The notes: a model not told the origin generated them from the sequence alone. 45,948 bases of DNA from Nitrosotalea sp. (GCA_028580875.1 JAJSDS010000002.1:1-45948); one strand, 5' to 3'; numbered from the stretch's first letter, positions 1 through 10,452 are shown. Program-made: numbers and translations.

Positions 1-1
1 T

Positions 2-493
2 TCAAGGTATGATAATTTACGGTACGGATTTGATTTTAGTATTGAAGGATATGAGTTCAAGGCATTTGTCTCAAAGGCACGAAGCAATTTTGGGCCCGAA
101 GTAACAAGAAGGATGTTGCTTGGGGCATTTGTCCTGTCTGCTGGGTATTATGGAAAATATTATCTTAAAGCCCAAAAAGTAAGGACAATGATAAAGGCAC
201 AGCTTGACGAGGCATTCAAGAATGTGGACTATCTGATTTCTCCCACAATGCCAATTTTGCCATTTAAGATAGGAGAAAAAATCGACGACCCCCTTAAACT
301 CTACCTTACAGACATTAACACTGTTACTGCAAACTTGTCTGGAATTCCTGCAATCTCGGTTCCGTTTTCAATGTCAAGTTCTGGATTGCCAATTGGCATT
401 CAACTATTTGCAAATTCGTTTAAAGAAAAAGAACTGCTCCAAGCAGCTCATGCATTACAAAAAACATCCACACTCCCGGAGATGTCGCTATGA
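2..493 (+). CDS. gatA: Asp-tRNA(Asn)/Glu-tRNA(Gln) amidotransferase subunit A, C-terminal part (5' truncated by window edge)
   Basis: Frame is open from base 2 (SRYDNLRYGFDFSIEGYEF...); amidase C-terminal motifs (SPTMPILPFKIGE, NLSGIPAISVPF, LPIGIQL); overlaps gatB by the ATGA junction. Confidence 0.93.
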   Translation, partial: SRYDNLRYGFDFSIEGYEFKAFVSKARSNFGPEVTRRMLLGAFVLSAGYYGKYYLKAQKVRTMIKAQLDEAFKNVDYLISPTMPILPFKIGEKIDDPLKLYLTDINTVTANLSGIPAISVPFSMSSSGLPIGIQLFANSFKEKELLQAAHALQKTSTLPEMSL

Positions 494-1896
494 CTAGAAT
501 AGGACTGGAAATTCACTGTCAGCTTACAAAACTTGCAAGCAAGCTCTTTTGCTCATGCAAGGCAGAATATAGAAATCTTCCACCAAATTCTAACATCTGT
601 CCAGTCTGTGCAGGTCTCCCAGGTTCACTTCCAATGCTAAACAAAAAAGCAGTAGAAAAGGCTGCAATGATTTCTCTTGCACTAGGATGCAAAGTCCCTG
701 AAAAAATTGGTTTTTTTAGAAAAAATTATTTTTACCCTGACTTGCCAAAAAACTTTCAAATCACACAGTATAATGCGTACGGTCCTACAAGCATTGGCTC
801 TGATGGAAAAATGGAGATTGAAGGAAAGGAGATTCGAATCAGACGAATTCAACTAGAAGAAGATCCTGGAAGACTGGTCTATGAGGGAACTTCTGAGAAG
901 ACAATGATAACATTGGTCGATTATAACAGAGCCGGTACACCTCTTGTTGAAATTGTGACAGAGCCAGACTTTGAAACTCCAAAACAAGTACGCAAGTTCT
1001 TGAATGTACTTGCAGATCTTGTTGAAAACATTGGGGTATCTGACCCATATCTTGAGGGTGCCATGAGAGTGGATGGCAACATATCTGAAGGGGATGGAAA
1101 CAGGGTTGAGATAAAAAACGTAGGATCTTTTAGTGATATTGAAAAAGCATTACACTTTGAAATCACAAGACAACAAAGTCTTGTAGAAAGGGGAATTGAG
1201 GTGCAGGCAGAGACACGACACTGGGATGAGGCAAGAAGAATAACTGTATCATCCCGGTCAAAAGAAGAAGAGCAAGACTATCGATACCTGCCAGAAGCGG
1301 ATATTCCAGTTGTCTTGATTAAAAACGAGTCTCTTGATAAAATAAACAAGCAAATACCTGAAAGCATTGTTGCAAGAAGAGAACGCTATGTCAAAAAATA
1401 TGGCATGCCTTCACAAGTGGCAGATGTCTTGTCTTCTGACAGGTTTTATTCTGATTTATTTGACAAATCTCACAATGAGAAAAATGCAAAGGAGGTATCG
1501 AACATCATTACCACCGATTTAATGGGCTTTGCAGATACACGTGAAAAGAAACTAGAATTAAAAATCACTCCAAAACACATATCTGATCTTGCAGACTCTA
1601 TATTAGAAAATAAACTTACGAGAAATTCTGGAAAACTTGCATTACAAGAGATGGTAAAAACTGGAAAGTCATTGTCTGATGTGATGTCAAGCCTTGACTT
1701 GGGACACGTAAGCGATGTGGGTTCTATTGAAAAAATAATTGATGAAGTATTCAAAGAAGAAGAAAAAGCAGTAGCAGAGGCAAAACAAAATCCGGACACC
1801 ATTAATTATCTAGTTGGCAAAGTCATGAGAAAAACAAAAGGAAAAGCTGATCCTGCAACAACTCTTGAAATACTAAGGAAAAAACTCTCTACGTAG
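490..1896 (+). CDS. gatB: Asp/Glu-tRNA amidotransferase subunit B
   Basis: GLEIHCQL, CPVCAGLPGSLP, FFRKNYFYPDLPKNFQITQY motifs; C-terminal YqeY-like tail. Confidence 0.96.
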   Translation: MTRIGLEIHCQLTKLASKLFCSCKAEYRNLPPNSNICPVCAGLPGSLPMLNKKAVEKAAMISLALGCKVPEKIGFFRKNYFYPDLPKNFQITQYNAYGPTSIGSDGKMEIEGKEIRIRRIQLEEDPGRLVYEGTSEKTMITLVDYNRAGTPLVEIVTEPDFETPKQVRKFLNVLADLVENIGVSDPYLEGAMRVDGNISEGDGNRVEIKNVGSFSDIEKALHFEITRQQSLVERGIEVQAETRHWDEARRITVSSRSKEEEQDYRYLPEADIPVVLIKNESLDKINKQIPESIVARRERYVKKYGMPSQVADVLSSDRFYSDLFDKSHNEKNAKEVSNIITTDLMGFADTREKKLELKITPKHISDLADSILENKLTRNSGKLALQEMVKTGKSLSDVMSSLDLGHVSDVGSIEKIIDEVFKEEEKAVAEAKQNPDTINYLVGKVMRKTKGKADPATTLEILRKKLST

Positions 1897-1941
1897 AATA
1901 AATTTTCAAGATATTTTTGTAAAAATTATACCGTATCTATC

Positions 1942-3192
1942 TTACATCTTGCCAAACTCATCTTCATCAGAATATGCACGTTCTGCGTGCTCTTCGATAT
2001 CTAGTCCTGCCTCTTCTACCTTGGCTGATACCCTGACTCCTATTAGCTTGTCTATTACCTTCATTATTGCAAATGTACCAAAGAATCCCATTACTCCTGC
2101 TACTCCTACACCAATTGCCTGGATGAGTAGCTGTTGCGGATGTCCAAACAAGAGTCCGTTTGGACCACTTGGGTTTACTAGTGTACTTGCAAATATTCCA
2201 ATTCCAAGTGAACCAATAATTCCGGCTACTCCGTGTACTGAGCTAACATCTAATGCATCGTCTATCTTGAGATGTTCCTTGAAGAACAAGACTGCAAGAT
2301 ATGATCCTATTCCTATTGCAATTCCAAGTACAAACGCATGCTCTACGCTGATGTATCCTGATGCGGGTGTAATGCCTGCAAGTCCTGCAATTGCGCCGTT
2401 GATTGCTGCAATGACACTTGGTTTACCAGTGCGCATCCATGACAATCCTACCCAAATTAATGCAGAAATTGATGATGCTATGTGAGTGTTGATTATTGTA
2501 TTTCCTGCCAAACTTCCTGATGCAAGTGCACTACCTGCATTGAACCCAAACCATCCTAGCCATAGTAGTGATGAACCCAAGACTGCAATTGGGATGCTAT
2601 GCGGAATCATGATTGATGGGCCATAGTTGAGCCTTCTACCTAGGACTAGTGCAGCTGCCAGTGCTCCCATGCCTGCACTGGTGTGTATGACTATACCTCC
2701 TGCAAAATCTACTACTCCCATTTGGCCTAACCATCCTCCGCCCCATATCCAGTGAACCAACGGGTAATAGATCAATCCACTCCATGCTACGATGAAAATA
2801 ACATATGCACTAAACTTCATCCTCTCTGCAATTGCACCAGTCAGCAACAGAGGAGTGATGACTGCAAACATCATCTGGAATTTAGCAAATAAAACACCTG
2901 GTATTGTTGGGGCATAATGCAAACCTGAATCATATGGTACATTTTTGAGGAATGTCCAGTCCATGTTTCCTGTAAGGCCCATTCCAGTATCGGGTCCAAA
3001 TGATAAGCTAAATCCAAACGTAAACCACATGACACTGAGAATTGCCAATCCGAAGAAGATTTGCATAAAAATTGAAACGGTATTCTTTCGTCGTAATAAT
3101 CCTGCTTCAAATAATCCCAAAGCTGGGATCATTAATAGTACCAGACTGGAAGCTATTAGCATCCATGCTGTGTCTCCTGTGTCAATTGGCAA
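1942..3192 (-). CDS. amt: Ammonium transporter (Amt family)
   Basis: 416 aa, multi-TM, DFAGGIVIHTSAG and ALDVSSVHGVAGIIGSLGIG motifs. Confidence 0.96.
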   Translation of the reverse strand: MPIDTGDTAWMLIASSLVLLMIPALGLFEAGLLRRKNTVSIFMQIFFGLAILSVMWFTFGFSLSFGPDTGMGLTGNMDWTFLKNVPYDSGLHYAPTIPGVLFAKFQMMFAVITPLLLTGAIAERMKFSAYVIFIVAWSGLIYYPLVHWIWGGGWLGQMGVVDFAGGIVIHTSAGMGALAAALVLGRRLNYGPSIMIPHSIPIAVLGSSLLWLGWFGFNAGSALASGSLAGNTIINTHIASSISALIWVGLSWMRTGKPSVIAAINGAIAGLAGITPASGYISVEHAFVLGIAIGIGSYLAVLFFKEHLKIDDALDVSSVHGVAGIIGSLGIGIFASTLVNPSGPNGLLFGHPQQLLIQAIGVGVAGVMGFFGTFAIMKVIDKLIGVRVSAKVEEAGLDIEEHAERAYSDEDEFGKM

Positions 3193-3304
3193 GATTTCTT
3201 ACCTAGAAAAGATGAAGTATAAAAAAATTTGTTTTTAGGTAATTATGCCAGATCGAAAATTATTCCATAAGATTTTTTAATGTGTACTTTTATTTTCTTG
3301 CATC

Positions 3305-3634
3305 TTGCTAAAGATTGAAGTAATACTCCCAGAGAATGAAGTGAAATCAATCAGTGACGCATTAAAAAAACTGTCAGTAGGTGGAATCACTGCATACAAA
3401 GGATGGGGAAGAGGTAAGACAATTGCTCGAGAAATTCATGCCTCAAAAGGAACAGAGGTCTTTACTCCTGAATTTGGGGACAGATTCATTGTAGAGGTAG
3501 TTGTTGCAGACGATAAGAAAAGTGAAATAATTGCAGCCATTAGAAGTTCTTCAAAATTTGGAAAAATATTTGTTATACCAATTTTGGAAGCATATGACAT
3601 TCAAACTCCTAAAAAAGATGAACAAGCAATCTAG
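3305..3634 (+). CDS. PII-family nitrogen regulatory protein (divergent), TTG start
   Basis: 109 aa, PII-like fold signature (LKKLSVGGITAYKGWGRGKT...GKIFVIPILEAYDIQT); divergent from amt. Confidence 0.88.
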   Translation: MLKIEVILPENEVKSISDALKKLSVGGITAYKGWGRGKTIAREIHASKGTEVFTPEFGDRFIVEVVVADDKKSEIIAAIRSSSKFGKIFVIPILEAYDIQTPKKDEQAI

Positions 3635-3682
3635 GTTCATTTTTAGAAAATATTATTTAGTACTCGATCGCTCAAGGTTTAC

Positions 3683-4012
3683 ATGATTCGCATAGATGCA
3701 ATAGTTCCACAAAATGATATTCGCGTCATAAGTGATGCGTTAAAGAAAATAAGCGTTGGTGGAATTACCATCCTGAAAGTTAGAGGTAGGGGTAAAACAG
3801 CTGGTCACGCACTACATGCGGCAAAAGGTACTGAGACATTCATTCCTGAATTTGCAGACAAGTACATTCTAACTGTAATCGTGGATGAAAAAGATGAGAA
3901 TGAAGTGGTTAGTATTGTTCGCAGTAATACAAAAGTTGGAAAGATCTTCATGTACAAGCTTTCTCGTGCAGTAGACATTGCTACTGGTGCAGAAAACGAA
4001 AAGGCAATCTAG
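3683..4012 (+). CDS. PII-family nitrogen regulatory protein (second copy)
   Basis: Paralogous to the preceding ORF (ISVGGITILKVRGRGKT...VGKIFMYKLSRAVDI). Confidence 0.88.
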   Translation: MIRIDAIVPQNDIRVISDALKKISVGGITILKVRGRGKTAGHALHAAKGTETFIPEFADKYILTVIVDEKDENEVVSIVRSNTKVGKIFMYKLSRAVDIATGAENEKAI

Positions 4013-4156
4013 AATCCAAAACAATCTTTCAATGCCATAAGAAATGCTCTGTACTGTTTTACATGTTGATAAATGCTGGATAATTGCAAAACAACTGAAA
4101 ATCACTCTTGATAATGTTAGATTATCTTAATAATGTTGAAAATATATTACATCGTA

Positions 4157-4363
4157 ATGGCTGACAGTTTTATAATCCAAGATCTATATCAGAAGCATAA
4201 CAAGAAACTTGTTAAATCTGATGTCTCACCTCTCACTTGTCATGTGTGTAAAAAAGAACTGAATGGCATCTCTATTACTGCAAAAATGTTCAAGGGAAAA
4301 ATGGTGTTTCTATGTTCACACCATTATGCGGCCAAGCCTTATCAGATTGAATTGGTGAATTAA
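4157..4363 (+). CDS. Small putative zinc-binding protein
   Basis: MADSFIIQDLYQKHN...CHVCKKEL...CSHHY; alternative upstream start at 4133. Confidence 0.6.
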   Translation: MADSFIIQDLYQKHNKKLVKSDVSPLTCHVCKKELNGISITAKMFKGKMVFLCSHHYAAKPYQIELVN

Positions 4364-4633
4364 ATGACAATATCATCTGACATAAAAACCGCAATTGAAA
4401 AAAACATGGAACTTATGATAAACCAAACCCGTGCATACTTGCCATTCTTGAAAGTAGCATTTCCTGCGGTTCGAGATATATCTGAATTAACTTTTAACAT
4501 GATGGTAGGAAATGCATTGACTGTGTTTATCTCGCAATTTGCTATGCGGATGCAGAGTCCATCGGAAGGTGATTTTGCCGAATTTGGCAAGATTGTTGAG
4601 CCATACCGAAGCAAAGTAAAAGAGATGTTCTAG
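4364..4633 (+). CDS. Hypothetical protein, 89 aa
   Basis: ATG immediately follows the previous stop; next ORF starts immediately after it. Confidence 0.65.
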   Translation: MTISSDIKTAIEKNMELMINQTRAYLPFLKVAFPAVRDISELTFNMMVGNALTVFISQFAMRMQSPSEGDFAEFGKIVEPYRSKVKEMF

Positions 4634-5077
4634 TTGATAAAAAACATTCTTGTTCCATACGACGGTTCGCCTCTTTCTAAAAAAGCACTAGATTTAGCAA
4701 AAGACATATCGCGAAATTTTAACGCAGATCTAAAACTTTTCATGGTAATTCCAAATTATTATCCTATTAGCGACTCTGTTTACTCTGGAACTGCTGTTAT
4801 GAATTATCAAAGAGTTGTTAAATCCCTTACAGAGCAAGGGGAAAAAGAGATTCAAAAAATTACTGAAAAATGTCGAGAAGAAGGATCTAAGGCCTCATAC
4901 AAAATTGTACATGATGATATATCGAATGCTATTCTAAAAGAATCTAAACGATCAAAAAGTGATTTGATTATAATGGGAAGCAGAAGGTTAACCGGAATTG
5001 CTTCTCTGAAGAGGTTGGGAAGCACTGCAAGACATGTATCCGAGCATGCCAAGTGTCCTGTTACGATAGTTCATTAG
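4634..5077 (+). CDS. Universal stress protein (UspA family), TTG start
   Basis: KNILVPYDGSPLSKKALDLA...IIMGSRRLTGIASLKRLGSTARHVSEHAKCPVTIVH. Confidence 0.93.
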   Translation: MIKNILVPYDGSPLSKKALDLAKDISRNFNADLKLFMVIPNYYPISDSVYSGTAVMNYQRVVKSLTEQGEKEIQKITEKCREEGSKASYKIVHDDISNAILKESKRSKSDLIIMGSRRLTGIASLKRLGSTARHVSEHAKCPVTIVH

Positions 5078-5153
5078 ATTTTTTTCGTGTAGGATTGTAT
5101 GGCTAGTCCTACAAATAATGAATTAATAAGTAACAACATTGGTGAAAATATGA

Positions 5154-5255
5154 TTGAAACTAAGAAAATGTGATTGTAAATGCGGTTGTACTCGAAATAT
5201 CTGGAGTAGATATTATGCTCTATGCATATTTTGCACATTGGCTAATCACAATTAG
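5154..5255 (+). CDS. Cys-rich microprotein, 33 aa (TTG start)
   Basis: Hand translation LKLRKCDCKCGCTRNIWSRYYALCIFCTLANHN*; in-frame stop directly upstream; six Cys; not in supplied ORF track. Confidence 0.45.
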   Translation: MKLRKCDCKCGCTRNIWSRYYALCIFCTLANHN

Positions 5256-5293
5256 CCTAAAAAATTATGTCCGGTCTGGTGATGTTGCAATAA

Positions 5294-5695
5294 TTATTCG
5301 ATTGGTATCTTTTTACCGTCTGCAGGTTTTGGCATAGTGATTTTCAAAATACCATTCTCGAATTTGGCAGAAATCTGTTTTGTGTTTATACCGTCCGGAA
5401 GTTTTATGGTCTTTTTGAAATAATCAAACTCTGTTATTACACTCCCCCTTGAAACACAAAATGTCTTGGTTAGTTTTGCTTTTACGGTAATGTGATCACC
5501 TGATAATGTTATGTTGATGTTTTTTTTGTCTACAAATGGTAAGTCAATCTCTAAACTCCAACTAGAATGTCTTTCCTTGAGATGTGCGAGGGGAACTAGC
5601 TCTTTGCGGATGAAATCATCGAAAAGGGCATTATCTTTGAAAAAGGAATTCATCTGTTTTTCCATAAATGATGCAAAATCATCCAATGTTATCAC
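5294..5695 (-). CDS. Hsp20/alpha-crystallin family protein
   Basis: WSLEIDLPFVDKKNINITLSGDHITVKA...FENGILKITMPKP. Confidence 0.88.
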   Translation of the reverse strand: MITLDDFASFMEKQMNSFFKDNALFDDFIRKELVPLAHLKERHSSWSLEIDLPFVDKKNINITLSGDHITVKAKLTKTFCVSRGSVITEFDYFKKTIKLPDGINTKQISAKFENGILKITMPKPADGKKIPIE

Positions 5696-6432
5696 TTGTA
5701 TATTTGTGGGGGGGTAGTTGACGATTCCTGTTGTGCTTGTAATACATTTAATGTGTCTTCCATCAGTTGTCTGTTTTGCAATCGTAGATAATCCATCTGT
5801 TTTTTAAATTCAGTTAAATCAATATTTTTCTTGGTAATCTGTGCTATTATTTTGATTGTTTGCATTGCAGCATCAGGATCAGGGAAAAAATAGTTACATT
5901 CTGTATTGAATGCAATGGTTGGCATGTGGGAATTTTTTAACTGTGCAAGAATTGTGGCATCAGGTCCGCTTATTACTCCTGAAAGAAATTTGGGAATCTC
6001 GTTATCATAGAGTATTTTTTCGAGTTTTTCATGCGTTACAAGCCCATATGTTTTTAGATTTGATATATTCCGTTCAGGAACATGGATGCCAGACATGAAA
6101 ACAATTAGATCAACATTGTTTTTCTTTGAAAACTCTATTACTGATTCTGTAAAATCTACTGCGTTATCATAATCTATTGGTATATCAGACAATATTGCAA
6201 ATAAATTGTCTTTTTTATAAATCCTAACAGGTCCCATAATTTGCCCATTATCTACAAATACGATTGTTGTAGGACTGTTTGCTATTTCTCCCACTAGATC
6301 CATCTTTAATGCATGGATAATGTATGTCGTGGTTATTGTTCCTATCAAACCTGGTCCTGGAATACCCAGAAGCAATACAGATGGACTCTCTACCAATTGA
6401 TTTTTTTTAATTTTTTTCATGGTTCTAAACAA
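5692..6432 (-). CDS. PAC2 family (proteasome assembly chaperone-like) protein
   Basis: LLGIPGPGLIGTITTTYIIHALKM... archaeal PAC2 N-terminal signature. Confidence 0.85.
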   Translation of the reverse strand: MFRTMKKIKKNQLVESPSVLLLGIPGPGLIGTITTTYIIHALKMDLVGEIANSPTTIVFVDNGQIMGPVRIYKKDNLFAILSDIPIDYDNAVDFTESVIEFSKKNNVDLIVFMSGIHVPERNISNLKTYGLVTHEKLEKILYDNEIPKFLSGVISGPDATILAQLKNSHMPTIAFNTECNYFFPDPDAAMQTIKIIAQITKKNIDLTEFKKQMDYLRLQNRQLMEDTLNVLQAQQESSTTPPQIYK

Positions 6433-6543
6433 TATGTTTGTGATTTTATCGTATAAAAAGAATCAGCAGTGATTTATCATAGTTGATTCTCATTGTTGAA
6501 AATCTCCGTATGTTATAAAACAGAATTTACAATATCCTGCGGT

Positions 6544-8181
6544 ATGGCATCAGTACAAACAACATCTGAGGGTATTCCTGTTATAGTGCTCAAAGAAGGC
6601 TCTAGGCAATCAAGAGGTCGAGATGCACAAAGAAGTAACATTGCAGCTGCAAAGTTAATCGCAGAAATTGTAAGTACAAGCCTTGGACCGCGGGGAATGG
6701 ATAAGATGTTGGTTGATTCTGTTGGTGATATTACTATTACAAATGATGGTGCTACCATACTAAAAGAGATTGATGTTCAACATCCTGCGGCAAAAATGAT
6801 GGTAGAGGTTGCAAAAGCTACTGATAGCGAAGTGGGCGATGGTACAACCTCTGCGGTAGTTTTGGCAGGTGCGTTACTTGAAAAAGCTGAAAGTCTAATT
6901 GATAATGACATCCATCCCGTCATAATTGCTGATGGTTACAAAAAGGCAGCTATGAGAGCCATTATATTATTAGGTGAAATTTCACAAAAAGTTGAACCAA
7001 AAAACAGAGAAATTCTTGAAAAAATTGCAATAACAACAATGCAAACTAAACTGATATCTGTAGAAGCGGCTGACCTTGCAAAACTTGTGGTGGATGCTGC
7101 ATTATCTGTCGTGACCCAAAAAGCTGAAGGGTATAACGTTGATCTAAATAATATCAAGGTTGAAAAAAAGGCAGGCGGTTCCGTTTTGGATAGCACTCTG
7201 ATATCTGGAATTGTTCTTGACAAAGAAGTAGTTCACAGTGGAATGCCACGAAAAGTTGAGAATGCAAAAATTGCATTAATCTCATCTCCACTTGAGATTG
7301 AAAAAACAGAGTTTGAGGCCAAGATTAACATCTCAAGTCCTGATCAAATCAAGTCATTCATGGAAGAAGAGGATAGCATTCTAAGAGGAATGGTTGAAAG
7401 AATAAAATCTTCCAAAGCAAATGTTCTTCTCTGTCAAAAAGGAATTGATGATATTGCACAACATCATCTGTCCAAGGCTGGTATACTTGCAGTACGGAGA
7501 ATAAAAGAAAGTGACATGTCAAAACTTGCAAAAGCAACTGGCGGGAGAATAGTTGGAAGTGTTAACGATCTAACTGAAAAAGATTTGGGAGAATCGGCAA
7601 CAGTAGAGGAAAAAACTATTGAAAATGATAATTGGGTGTTCATTGAAGGATGTAAAAATCCAAAAGCTGTAACTTTATTGATACGTGGAGGATCACAAAG
7701 AGTAATTGATGAGGTAGACAGATCACTTCATGATGCATTAATGGTTGTAAAAGATGTCATAGAAAAACCCATGATCGTTTATGGTGGAGGTTCGCCGGAA
7801 GCTTATGTGGCATACAAGCTTAGACTATGGGCTCAGACTTTATCTGGAAGGGAACAACTTGCTGTCGAAAAATTTGCTGAAGCATTAGAATCAATCCCTC
7901 TGGCCCTTGCAAGAAATGCTGGAATGAATCCTATTGATGCAATAACACAATTACGTTCAAGACAAAATGCAGGAGAGAAATGGGCAGGAATTGATACAAT
8001 TAACGGACAAGTTGGCAATATTGAAAAATTACAAGTCATAGAACCCACTAAGGTAAAAGAACAAGTCATAAAATCTGCAACAGAGACAGCTAACATGATT
8101 TTAAGGATAGATAATGTAGTTGCATCCTCGCGAAGTGCTGGTCCACCAAGCCCACCTCCTGGTCAAGAAATGGGAATGTAA
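6544..8181 (+). CDS. thsA: Thermosome subunit (group II chaperonin)
   Basis: NIAAAKLIAEIVSTSLGPRGMDKMLVDS, NDGATILKEIDVQHPAAKMM, VGDGTTSAVVLAG; M at 6544 (MASVQTTSEG) preferred over ORF start 6493. Confidence 0.95.
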   Translation: MASVQTTSEGIPVIVLKEGSRQSRGRDAQRSNIAAAKLIAEIVSTSLGPRGMDKMLVDSVGDITITNDGATILKEIDVQHPAAKMMVEVAKATDSEVGDGTTSAVVLAGALLEKAESLIDNDIHPVIIADGYKKAAMRAIILLGEISQKVEPKNREILEKIAITTMQTKLISVEAADLAKLVVDAALSVVTQKAEGYNVDLNNIKVEKKAGGSVLDSTLISGIVLDKEVVHSGMPRKVENAKIALISSPLEIEKTEFEAKINISSPDQIKSFMEEEDSILRGMVERIKSSKANVLLCQKGIDDIAQHHLSKAGILAVRRIKESDMSKLAKATGGRIVGSVNDLTEKDLGESATVEEKTIENDNWVFIEGCKNPKAVTLLIRGGSQRVIDEVDRSLHDALMVVKDVIEKPMIVYGGGSPEAYVAYKLRLWAQTLSGREQLAVEKFAEALESIPLALARNAGMNPIDAITQLRSRQNAGEKWAGIDTINGQVGNIEKLQVIEPTKVKEQVIKSATETANMILRIDNVVASSRSAGPPSPPPGQEMGM

Positions 8182-8245
8182 CTATTTCATACCTATTTTA
8201 CAAATTACCAGTCATGAAGAATAGTTTTTAAAAATCTGATGATTC

Positions 8246-10053
8246 CTAATGTGGACAGATGATTCCTTCACATCCTCCTCCAAACTCTGAATCTGCCACT
8301 ATCTGTTCGTTGAATTCTTTATCGCTTGGCTCTACAGTTAGTACTTGATTTGGCTTACTGCCGTATCTGTAAACTATGATGCCTTTTGATTTTAACCTGT
8401 GTGCAAGCAAGTATGCTTTTCTGACCTCATCGGGCCCAGCACTTTGAGAAAGATTTACTGTCTTACTAACTGCATTGTCGGTATATTTCTGAAATGCTGA
8501 TTGCATCTTGATGTGAACTTCTGGAGGTATGTCAAGAGCTGTAACAAATAAACTCTTGAGATTTTTTGGTATGTAAGAAATGTTTTGGATAGAACCATTT
8601 TTTGCAATTTCATGTATGATTCTCTGGGAAAAAATTTTACCCCTTCTTGCCATTTTTTCAAAATCGTGATTAGTTTCAAATAATCGAGTCCCCTCCATCA
8701 CATTTCTCACATATGATACCGCAAATAGCGGTTCTATTCCAGATGAACAGCCTGCAATGATTGAAATCGTTCCAGTGGGAGCAATGGTTGTTACAGTCGC
8801 ATTACGCATGTTATCATACTTGTTTCTCCATATGCTTTTTTCAAAATTAGGAAAATTCCCTCTTTCTTTTCCAAGTTTCTGTGAGGTTTGTGACCCTCAA
8901 CTTTAATAAATTTCATTATCTTCTCACCAATTTTAAACGCTTTTTCTGAATCATATGTAATATTCATTTTGATGAGGGCATCTGCAAATCCCATGATCCC
9001 AATTCCTATCTTTCTATTTGATTGTGTGACAAGTCTTATCTGGTCTGAGGGATACTTGTTTATATCAATCACATTGTCTAAAAATCGTACCCCCCACTGA
9101 ATCAATTTGGCCAATTTCTTCCAATTCAATCGGCAATCTACTACTACTTTTGCTAAGTTGATTGAACCTAAATTGCAAGATTCCCAATCAAGAAGTGGTT
9201 GCTCACCACACGGATTTGTTGCCTCTATGTTTCCTTGTGCCGGTGTAGGATTGTGTCGGTTTATTTCATCAATGAATATAATTCCAGGATCTCCTGTCTT
9301 CCAAGAACTTGTGACTAGGAGTTCAAACACATTTCTTGCATTTAATTTTCCAACAATCTGCCTAGTTCTGGGATTGACAAGCGAATAGTTTTGATTGTTT
9401 TTTACTGCCTTCATAAATCCGTCAGTGACTGCAACGGAGATGTTAAAATTGTTGAGAAATCCTTCTTTTGATTTGCATGCAATAAATTCCAGTATGTCTG
9501 GATGATCAACCCGAAGAATTCCCATGTTTGCACCACGTCTTTTTCCACCCTGTTTTATCACTTCAGTGGTCTTGTCAAAGATAGTCATGAATTTTACAGG
9601 ACCTGATGCAATTCCTCCTGTTGATTTTACTAGATCTCCCTGAGGACGCAATTTACTAAAATCAAAACCAGTTCCTCCGCCACTTTGATGTATGATTGCA
9701 GTCCATTTCACTGCTTCAAAAATTTCTTGTAGTGAATCTCCTACTGGTATAACAAAGCAAGCAGATAACTGCCCAACCTCAGTACCTGCATTCATTAGAG
9801 TGGGTGTGTTTGGTAGAAATTCAAGATTTAACATCATTTTGTAAAATTGGTTACTGATCTTTTTTACATCAGCATTTTGATTGTATTTTGTCTCTACGGA
9901 TGCAACTGCATTAGCAACTCTTCTGAATAATTGTGATGGTGTCTCTGTGATACGACCTTTTTTATCCTGTAGGAGATATCTCCTATGCAATATCTTGATT
10001 GCGTTAATTCCTAATCTGAGATCGTCTTTTACTCTAAAAAATTCTTGAGACAT
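8246..10053 (-). pseudogene. nrdJ: Adenosylcobalamin-dependent (class II) ribonucleotide reductase, split by an apparent 1-nt deletion
   Basis: Two ORFs (8791-10053 and 8246-8809) that together form one NrdJ; frame change at about 8884-8889 after ...KVEGHK; continuing in the other frame gives SQKLGKERGNFPNFEKSIWRNKYDNMRNATVTTIAPTGTISIIAGCSSGIEPLF. Confidence 0.85.
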
Positions 10054-10066
10054 GTGGTGAGCCTAT

Positions 10067-10291
10067 CTAGTAACCAAGATAAGTATCTGGAAGGCCTTGT
10101 TCGTCAACCCATCTATGTTTATCATTACAATTTTTACAAATCAAAACAACTCGCCAATTTTGCACAGTATCTTCACTTGTAGATGAAAGATCTGACCACA
10201 TGGAAACCTTGATTGTTGCAGGTTTTCCACAATAATAGCAAGCACCTCTATCTGATTCGTCTGTGTGAATAATGTTGTGTTTTTTATCCAT
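10067..10291 (-). CDS. Small zinc-binding protein, 74 aa
   Basis: CYYCGKPATIKV...LICKNCNDKHRW. Confidence 0.7.
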   Translation of the reverse strand: MDKKHNIIHTDESDRGACYYCGKPATIKVSMWSDLSSTSEDTVQNWRVVLICKNCNDKHRWVDEQGLPDTYLGY

Positions 10292-10452
10292 ATGTCGTCA
10301 TCCTTCTTACAACTTTGCACCTAATAAATCCGCAAAAAGATTTTCACAAGTGATAACTGCTATCCCCCGAGGTGAGCTCAAGCATATTTTATCAGTGTTA
10401 TGCCAAGATACTATCGTCTAAGGCATTGTCAAATGGCATTATCCAGGATTTT

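Noticed and set aside
1949-2485. 178-aa plus-strand ORF opposite amt (and similar opposite gatB, thermosome, MgtA, e.g. 41462-42124 minus)
   Set aside because: Shadow ORFs antisense to well-conserved genes; low-complexity composition and no recognisable domains.
8880-8895. Programmed frameshifting in nrdJ
   Set aside because: CACAAACCTCAC is not a recognisable slippery site and no such mechanism is known for archaeal NrdJ; a homopolymer deletion is simpler.
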